Shown here: piece after piece, positions 58,201 to 64,000 of the stretch
Layout of the letters: every line of letters begins with the position of its first letter
Position numbering within the stretch: the stretch's first letter is position 1
Assembly (NCBI GenBank): GCA_003117195.1
Contig: BDSI01000013.1
Coordinates: forward strand, 1,149,146 to 1,213,145
Reading direction: 5' to 3'
DNA from: Eudorina sp. 2006-703-Eu-15
Taxonomy: Eukaryota; Chlorophyta; Chlorophyceae; Chlamydomonadales; Volvocaceae
Length of the DNA stretch: 64,000 nucleotides
Translations under genes and position numbers: made by a program
Notes under the pieces: model-generated
Seen by the model: only the letters and a program-made list of their open reading frames with translations
Databases searched by the model: none
Told to the model about the DNA's origin: nothing

Positions 58201-61123
58201 GGGATGCAACCCTCCGTTCTGATACCCTGCAGCCGCCCTACGCTTGCCCCTCCCAGACGTGCAATTTCTACATCTAGTTGAAGTCTTTGCGAGACACGTA
58301 CAATCATACGATCGCGGCGCAGGTACTCGTAACACATCCCCTAGCGGACTTTTGTGCGCTGCGGACGCTTCTGCAACATCTAGTCCACCTCGGCACCACT
58401 CCGTCTTCTGTCTCACAAACATCCTTTGAGGACAATCTTTGCGTCCCCCACGCTGCGTGCAAGGGACACTCTGTAGCTGAGAAGCAGCACCCGCTAACCT
58501 CCAGCGCCTTTGTCTGGGTCGCCGGGGTCTGGTCCCCAGCAGGTCTGCACCTGTGCCCAACCACAGCCCCCTCACCTTCTTCCTGGAAGGCCGCCCGCAG
58601 GTCCGTCAGCTTGTCCACAGTCGCCTTGCCGATGTGCAGCAGCTTGGAGATGTGGTCGCCCACAGAGGGGATGTCGGACTTGATGGCGTGCTTGACGCGC
58701 TTGGTGGCCACCTGCGCCAGACAAAGCAGCCAGGCAAACAGGCCCAGCACCATCAGTGACACGACCGGCCCCGCCGCTGCCGTCGTCGCCGAAACACTGC
58801 GGCGGACCAACCTTGAAAGAGTGGTGCGAGTGGGATAACAATCAAGCCGCGCGGCCCCAGCCCGTCTTGTGCGTGCGCGCAGATCCCTCTGACCCCACGG
58901 TTGAGCCAGCAAAGCCTGTCGGCCAGCCCGCTGACCACCTACCACGAAGCTTTCCGACACCACGTAGGTCACGTAGGGGACCGGCTCTCCGTTGCTTTCA
59001 ACGGCCCACACCAGCAGCCGGAAGGTGGGGGCTTTGCCGCTCAGCAGCGCCTCACTGCTGGTCGTCAGGGTCAGGTCGGACAGCGTCGCGGCGCCGCGCT
59101 GAGGGGAACCAGGGCGGGGTGGGGCGGGGCGGGCCGGCGAGGACATGAGGCTTTCAGAGGGACGTCCCGTCAGCAGATTCGCGCTGAGGAGCGGGTTGTG
59201 CTGCAGGGGGAGACGCCGCAAGGAGAGACGCCGCAAGAACCTCTCCGCGCGCGAGGTCTTGGCGGGATCCGCGACGACGCCAGGACGGTATCTTCCAGTC
59301 GAGCGGGACCGGCCCCAAACCCGTCTGGCGCCGGCCCGCGAAGGCCGTCTCGTTGAGCCGTCGTAACCACCTCCTCTCGAGGCTGCCACTGCATGGACCT
59401 CAGCCCTACCTCAAGCGGCAGATACACCCGCAGCTGGTCGTCGGTCATGCCCTCGCGGCGCAGCAGCGCCTTTGTGTGGTGGTTGATGATGCATGTCTTG
59501 ATGGCGTTGACAGACAGCAGCGTGTTGTCCGGGCAGAGCTCTTTGTACTTCTCGCCGTTCAGCACGTGCATCTGAGACAGCGGCAAAGAAAGGATAAGCC
59601 CCCCGACGTCAAGACGGATCAAAGACCACATGACAGGTCCGTGGATGAAATGGCGCGCGCACGATGGCGAGTTGGGTACCGATTGCGCTCAAGGTAACGG
59701 CGAGGTGACCGCCAAGGACAGATCAAGGAGTTCGATACGGCACACCCAGTTCCTGAAGCATCCTGCGCGTATGCATGCGTGGCCCATTCCCGTCACACAC
59801 GCTTCTGGCATGTTGCGACGCCTTGGCTTGTTCACTCGATATGGAGATGCGTCCTTCACGGTTTGCAGGTCATCCGCAAAGAAATAATGAAGCTGCGAGT
59901 ACGGGCTACCGCACCATCACCGGTATTGGCCTGGCATGACGCTGAAGGTAAACTTCCGAACGCAAACATGAACCTCTGAAGTCATCTGCCCGCTGCCCTG
60001 GACCGATGCTCATGGGCCCTTAAGTTATCAAACAGGCCCATTGCGCAGCTGCTGCCGCGCTGCCAGACCAGCCCGCCCCAAGGGCGACCGGGTTTCGATC
60101 TAGACACCATTTTGCACCTCCCGTAGCGACGCGCATAAGCCCCGCACTGGTAGGAGCCCGGATGCCACTGAAAGGCACGTGCAGGATGCGCGGCGGCAAG
60201 GCGCGAGGCGTTCTCAGACCCTAGTGGGCGCATGCCGCACCTCCAGCTGCACGCCGGGCGGGAGGCCCTCCGAGTGGCAGGCGCCCGTGTCATCCACCAG
60301 CTCCACCCGCAGGGGCGCGCTGCACTTGGCTTTGAGGTGGTCATCGATCAGGTACTTCTGCTTCACATTCCGGGTGCACAGGCGGCTGGGGTTGTACTGG
60401 CACAACACGCAGCCGCCGTCGCCGCAGCCCGTGGACCTGTGGGGCGTAAGGATGTCACGGATAGCGGGTTCCTGATTCAGGCATCCGTCACTGCTGCTCG
60501 TTTGGGGTGAAGGAAGCTGGTTACGATACACAGTGCGGGCGTACACGTGCTGGTGTTTCCACATAGTTTCGGCAACATCGCTGAGTCCCAACTGTGCGTG
60601 GCGGGCATGGGCAATGACCGTACCGTTGTTCGCAGCCCGGGCAGCAATGTTGTTCCCGGTATGCTGCTCTGAGGGGTAAAGGCATATGCAACACCCCCTG
60701 CCCGACCAGCGAACCGTTCGGCAAAAAACTTTCCACGCCCCACGAAACGCACATGAACAGGACGCCCCAGGCGCAGGCTCTGTCCCAGCGGCCCTTCTTG
60801 GCCTCACGTAAAAACTTACTGGCAGTCGTGCCGTATGACAAGCCGCAGAGGCCGCTGGGGAGCAGCTTGCGCGTCCTGCTGTGCCATTGTCTGTATTGCA
60901 TCATCTATCAAATGCCTAATTTGCTCAGCTGTCAAGCTATTGGTGAGCCTCCGAATTAGGATACCTCCAAATTGACGCAGTTTTGCGCCCAGGTATTGCT
61001 GCAACACAAGGAGGTGTGCAAGCCGTTGCGGGATCGGAATTAGAACATAGGCTTGCAGCACGCACTTACATCAAATGTCGCGCGGTAAGCACGGAGCTCT
61101 GCGGGGAACGGCACAGAGTCCAT
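55278..61123 (-). CDS. CBP60-like protein with Gln/Pro-rich C-terminal region
   Basis: Ten minus-strand exons join in phase: 61123-61070, 60998-60820, 60436-60241, 59571-59410, 59098-58943, 58711-58576, 57892-57789, 57521-57353, 56890-55928 and 55753-55278, giving 864 residues. Residues 19-385 follow the layout of plant CBP60 proteins: an N-terminal helical segment (LTAEQIRHLIDDAIQTM), CTRNVKQKYLIDDHLKAK then PLRVELVDDTGACHSEGLPP, FRLLVWAVESNGEPVP, HISKLLHIGKATVDKLTDL and LKLSPEKWDEVCQHALSAVV. A Cys cluster (CQSTGCGDGGCVLC) precedes the core. Residues 387-706 are Pro/Gly/Ala-rich with two poly-Gln runs, and the last 157 are Gly/Ala-rich, as in transcription regulators. Land-plant CBP60s are calmodulin-binding DNA-binding factors. 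The gene model is firm; the family call is from remembered motif order only. Confidence 0.7.
58165..58239. repeat. 30-bp-arm hairpin in CBP60-like intron 6
   Basis: Left arm 58165-58194 and right arm 58210-58239 are reverse complements at 29 of 30 positions (single A-A mismatch at the 18th base of the left arm). The loop is 15 nt. It lies in the intron between exons 58711-58576 and 57892-57789. Confidence 0.95.
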
Positions 61124-61601
61124 CCTGAACCCCGTTCGCAAAAACAGTGTTCGGGCCCCCCGCAGGGGCCGTCTGATGCCGTTGCCAAGAAAGAAGACAG
61201 CTGGTTTAGTCTGGCCAACTAGATAGTTTGACGCAAAGGACAGACCGGGGCCGGAACCGAATTGGTTTAAATGCAGAGATTTTCCCGTTACAAGCACAGA
61301 TTTTGTGCACGAGCGTGTATGCTATTTACTGTACTTGCGGCACACCTGTCTCGTTTGGACTTTTGGGAAAGTGGGAGAAGGCGTCGTACGCAGGTGTCCT
61401 GAGGTGGGCCCCTCACCAGGGCTTGTCACAAACGGTATCTTTCTAAAGGCAGTGCAGCAGACGTAACTCTGCAACCGTTCTCCCTCTGTGTATGCATCAA
61501 GCGTTGCGGTTTCGGACTGTTACCACGATATTCACTTCCGGGTCAAAAAAGCCCGGGTTCTCTTAAATGGTTTTACGATAGCATATGCATTATACAGCAA
61601 G
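61124..61601. promoter_or_regulatory. Divergent promoter region, CBP60-like (-) / Lys-rich protein (+)
   Basis: The two start codons are 478 bp apart. The plus-strand side is AT-rich (61560-61600, with TTATACAG just before the ATG). No other element was identified. Confidence 0.45.
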
Positions 61602-63843
61602 ATGGACCCGGCACAAATTGAGCAAGAGGCCAAGGCCAAGGCCCTGCGGGTATGCGCACGCTCTCATACACGCATTTCTAATTACGAGCTGGACTGATGT
61701 CCCGTGTAAGTTTGGGGGTTTTGTCTCTATGTTATCCAATTGTCTATGCCCTGTCGACATCCGCAGGAGCGTTTACAAAAGCGGGCCAACCTTGTTGTAA
61801 ATATATTACGCAAGTTTATGTTGGAATGGAACAGTGCATACATGAAGGAGCTGGAAGCAGCACGCGCAGGTATGACTCGTCCGCCCGCACGGACATACGA
61901 GGCAGCGTTGCTCCTGTGCATTGTGCTATACCATGCCTATTGTAGAAAGCCATGTGTCGCGTTAAAAATGGTGGTGGATCGTGTGGGTGGACCCACAAAC
62001 AGTTTCTGGGACGGAGGGGTCGCGCCTTCCACACCTGTCCTCCCTCACAGACATGCCCCCCTCCGTACGCGACATGCTGCTGGGACGCAGCTGCTGCCGC
62101 GAAGGCCGCCCTCAAGGGGAAAAGGAGGCGGAAGGTCAAGGTCAAAAAGCCGGAGCCGGACCCGAAGGATAAGAACAAGAAGAAGAAAAAGCCTAAAAGC
62201 AGGATGGTGGGTTGGTGTATGCTGGCGCGTACAACTAGGACGGGCAAGGACGGGCAAGTGGGGTTCGGCCGAAGCGGTGATATAACGCACCACCGGTGGC
62301 CCTCAGGCTCAGTCGCAGTTGCGCATCTGTCCGTGCGCCGGCTTCGGAGGCAGGGCTGGCGGAACGGCCCGTCCTCGCCTGGCCATTTCCACGAGTCAGC
62401 CTTCATCCACCCGCTAACCGCGCCCTTCAGGCGGAGGTCTGGCTGTTCCTGATCAGCTCCATAGACGAGCTCATCAGCAAACAGAAGCGGATCACCCTGG
62501 AGGACCTCTATCGCGGCGCGGAGCTTCTGGCGCCGCCGGAGCTCGTACAGCTGCGGAACATCCTGTTCACCGCAAATAAGAAGGCAAGACGGCCCCGGGA
62601 CAGAACACAGATGGCATCGGGGCAGATGTTTTGGGCTGGGTAATGCCAGGGTGTCATGATGGCCCGGGAGCCACGAAAGCAGCCCCGCCAGCCGGGCCGG
62701 CCGGCTTTGGCGAAAGCGGCTGTGGGCATGGAAAACATGTTGCTCAGCCGCGGTCAATTTTTCCAGACTAAGTGGAAGAAGTTCTTCTCCCCGTGTCTGC
62801 ATGGATTTTGGCACCGGGGGGTGACGCCCGTGGAATGTGCGTCCCATGTCCGCGGGATGATGGGTGGGCTGGCGCCGCGGGTGTGCTGTGGACTTGGAAA
62901 GCGAAGACTTGGCACTGTTTACCCAGATCATACCCGTAATCTGGGTCGGACAGTCGGGTGTTCAGTAGTTGACACCTCAATGGGCTTTTGGCACAGACGC
63001 CCGCAGATCCGACAGCTTGTCGGGGGGCCTAAACCCTCCTTCGGCATCGTCCCGTCCTGCCGTCGATCATGAATGCGCCCCTCAGGTCCTGCCATCGGAC
63101 ATGACCATCAACCAGCTCAACGTTAAGCAGGCGCTATGGTCTGCGGCCGCTGCACACGAGTACTCGGCGGTGGACCGCACGCTGCTGTACCCGGTGCCGG
63201 CCCTTGCGATCATGCGGGACAAGGGGCTGGGCGCGAAGCAGCTGCAGGACCTGGGTGAGCAGTGCGGGTGAACCCAGGAGGGGGCAAAGATTCCCCGTTT
63301 ACTCTATCTGGAGCGAAAGCGCCGGCGTTGGGCGTGGTGCGTTGCAAGGTTGTGAGCTACTGGAATGCGCTGGAATGCGCTGCGGGGCGCCACAGGCCAG
63401 CCCAGAATCCGCGCCAACTCGCAGCGCTCCGAGCTCTTGGTATCTGCCATGGCGGGGTGATGCGGCCCTGCCGTGCATGGTGTAGTCTGAGACGTCTGAG
63501 ACGTAAATCCGAATCACAAGCCCAACCTCGCGGAATCGCGCATCCTCTGCCTGCGAATGGCGCGGGTGCTCTCCGTTGCATCGGGCAGGGTACCGGGAGA
63601 AGGAGCTGCTGCGAGTGGGGTTCAGCGCCAGCGACGTGTGCGAAGTGGCGCCGCACGAGCCCGCCCGCTTGCGTGCCGCGGGCCTCAACGTGGGCGAGCT
63701 GGTGGCGGGCTTCGGCGGCGTGCTCAAGCTGCCGCCGGACCTGCAGGGCTTCCGGGGCATCCAGAAGCTGAAGGCCGCGGGCTACTCGGCCGCAGATATG
63801 GTGGCGGGCGGCCTGGATAACGCGTGGGAGTTGGCAAGAGCGG
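61602..63843 (+). CDS. Unrecognised Lys-rich protein, 3' end outside window
   Basis: Six exons join in phase: 61602-61649, 61767-61869, 62091-62206, 62431-62583, 63086-63254 and 63589-63843 (followed by GTAGGT), about 282 residues so far; the gene continues past the window. The N-terminus is charged and helical (MDPAQIEQEAKAKALRERLQ). A basic tract (GKRRRKVKVKK, then KDKNKKKKKPKSR) follows and could bind nucleic acid or microtubules, or act as a nuclear signal. Next come VWLFLISSIDELISKQKR and NQLNVKQALWSAAAAHEYS, and then repeats built on LRAAGLNVGELVAGF and LKAAGYSAADMVAGG. Such AG(Y/F/L)-x-(A/V)-x-(E/D)-(L/M) repeats occur in many protist proteins. Intron 4 starts AAG|GCAAGA, a GC-AG intron. 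No function is proposed. Confidence 0.65.
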
Positions 63844-64000
63844 GTAGGTACGGGCCGGCAAGGGACCTGGGAGATAGTCGGACGAGGAAGTGTCTCGGGG
63901 GTGGTGAGGGCGCGGCGGCGACCGGCGCGTCCCTCTACGGTGGTATTCCTTATCCAAGTTGTAATGCATACCTTTGTTTGTAATCACGCAAACACGTAAT

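Noticed and set aside
1..64000. tRNA, rRNA, CRISPR array or intact transposon
   Set aside because: No convincing tRNA T-arm/A-box pair, rRNA segment, regularly spaced array, transposase or reverse-transcriptase motif was seen by eye on either strand.

Overview
The window is nuclear DNA of a volvocine green alga (Chlamydomonas/Gonium/Volvox group). It is GC-rich. Genes are split into many short exons with GTGAGT/GTGGGT-type donors. Several 3' ends carry the green-algal poly(A) signal TGTAA. One gene encodes a pherophorin-type extracellular matrix protein, a family typical of volvocine algae. The species cannot be fixed from sequence alone. Gene models below were assembled by hand from reading frames, splice sites, phase consistency and remembered family signatures; no search or transcript data was available.

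Layout: 2-1411 (+) 3' part of an EF-hand protein; 2171-10069 (+) USO1/p115 tethering factor; 10481-15572 (+) VMP1; 18175-21693 (-) ER-type thioredoxin-fold protein of the TXNDC12 kind; 22077-27120 (+) RIT1 initiator-tRNA ribosylphosphate transferase with a very large low-complexity insert; 31228-36098 (+) cofactor-independent phosphoglycerate mutase; 37818-39316 (+) small membrane protein with a Sel1-like repeat; 39833-42828 (-) pherophorin-like protein with four tandem domains; 43872-47974 (+) phosphoglycerate-mutase-fold protein lacking the catalytic histidine; 48644-52768 (+) CAP10/GT90 glycosyltransferase; 55278-61123 (-) CBP60-like protein; 61602 to the window end (+) an unrecognised Lys-rich protein, cut by the edge.

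No operons are expected and the genes need not act together, although many serve the secretory pathway: Golgi tethering (USO1), ER/autophagy membrane (VMP1), ER lumen thioredoxin (TXNDC12-like), glycosylation (GT90) and secreted matrix (pherophorin-like). Three divergent pairs share short upstream regions (21694-22076, 42829-43871, 61124-61601). Three convergent pairs share long non-coding 3' regions (15573-18174, 39317-39832, 52769-55277). The largest gene-free stretch is 27121-31227, which may hold a decayed glycosyltransferase fragment.

The most unusual signals are a near-perfect 30-bp-arm hairpin inside a CBP60-like intron, a 12-bp palindrome (GACCC-RY-GGGTC) found at least seven times, the CBP60-like gene itself in a green alga, the domain-by-domain intron conservation in the pherophorin, and the insert in RIT1.
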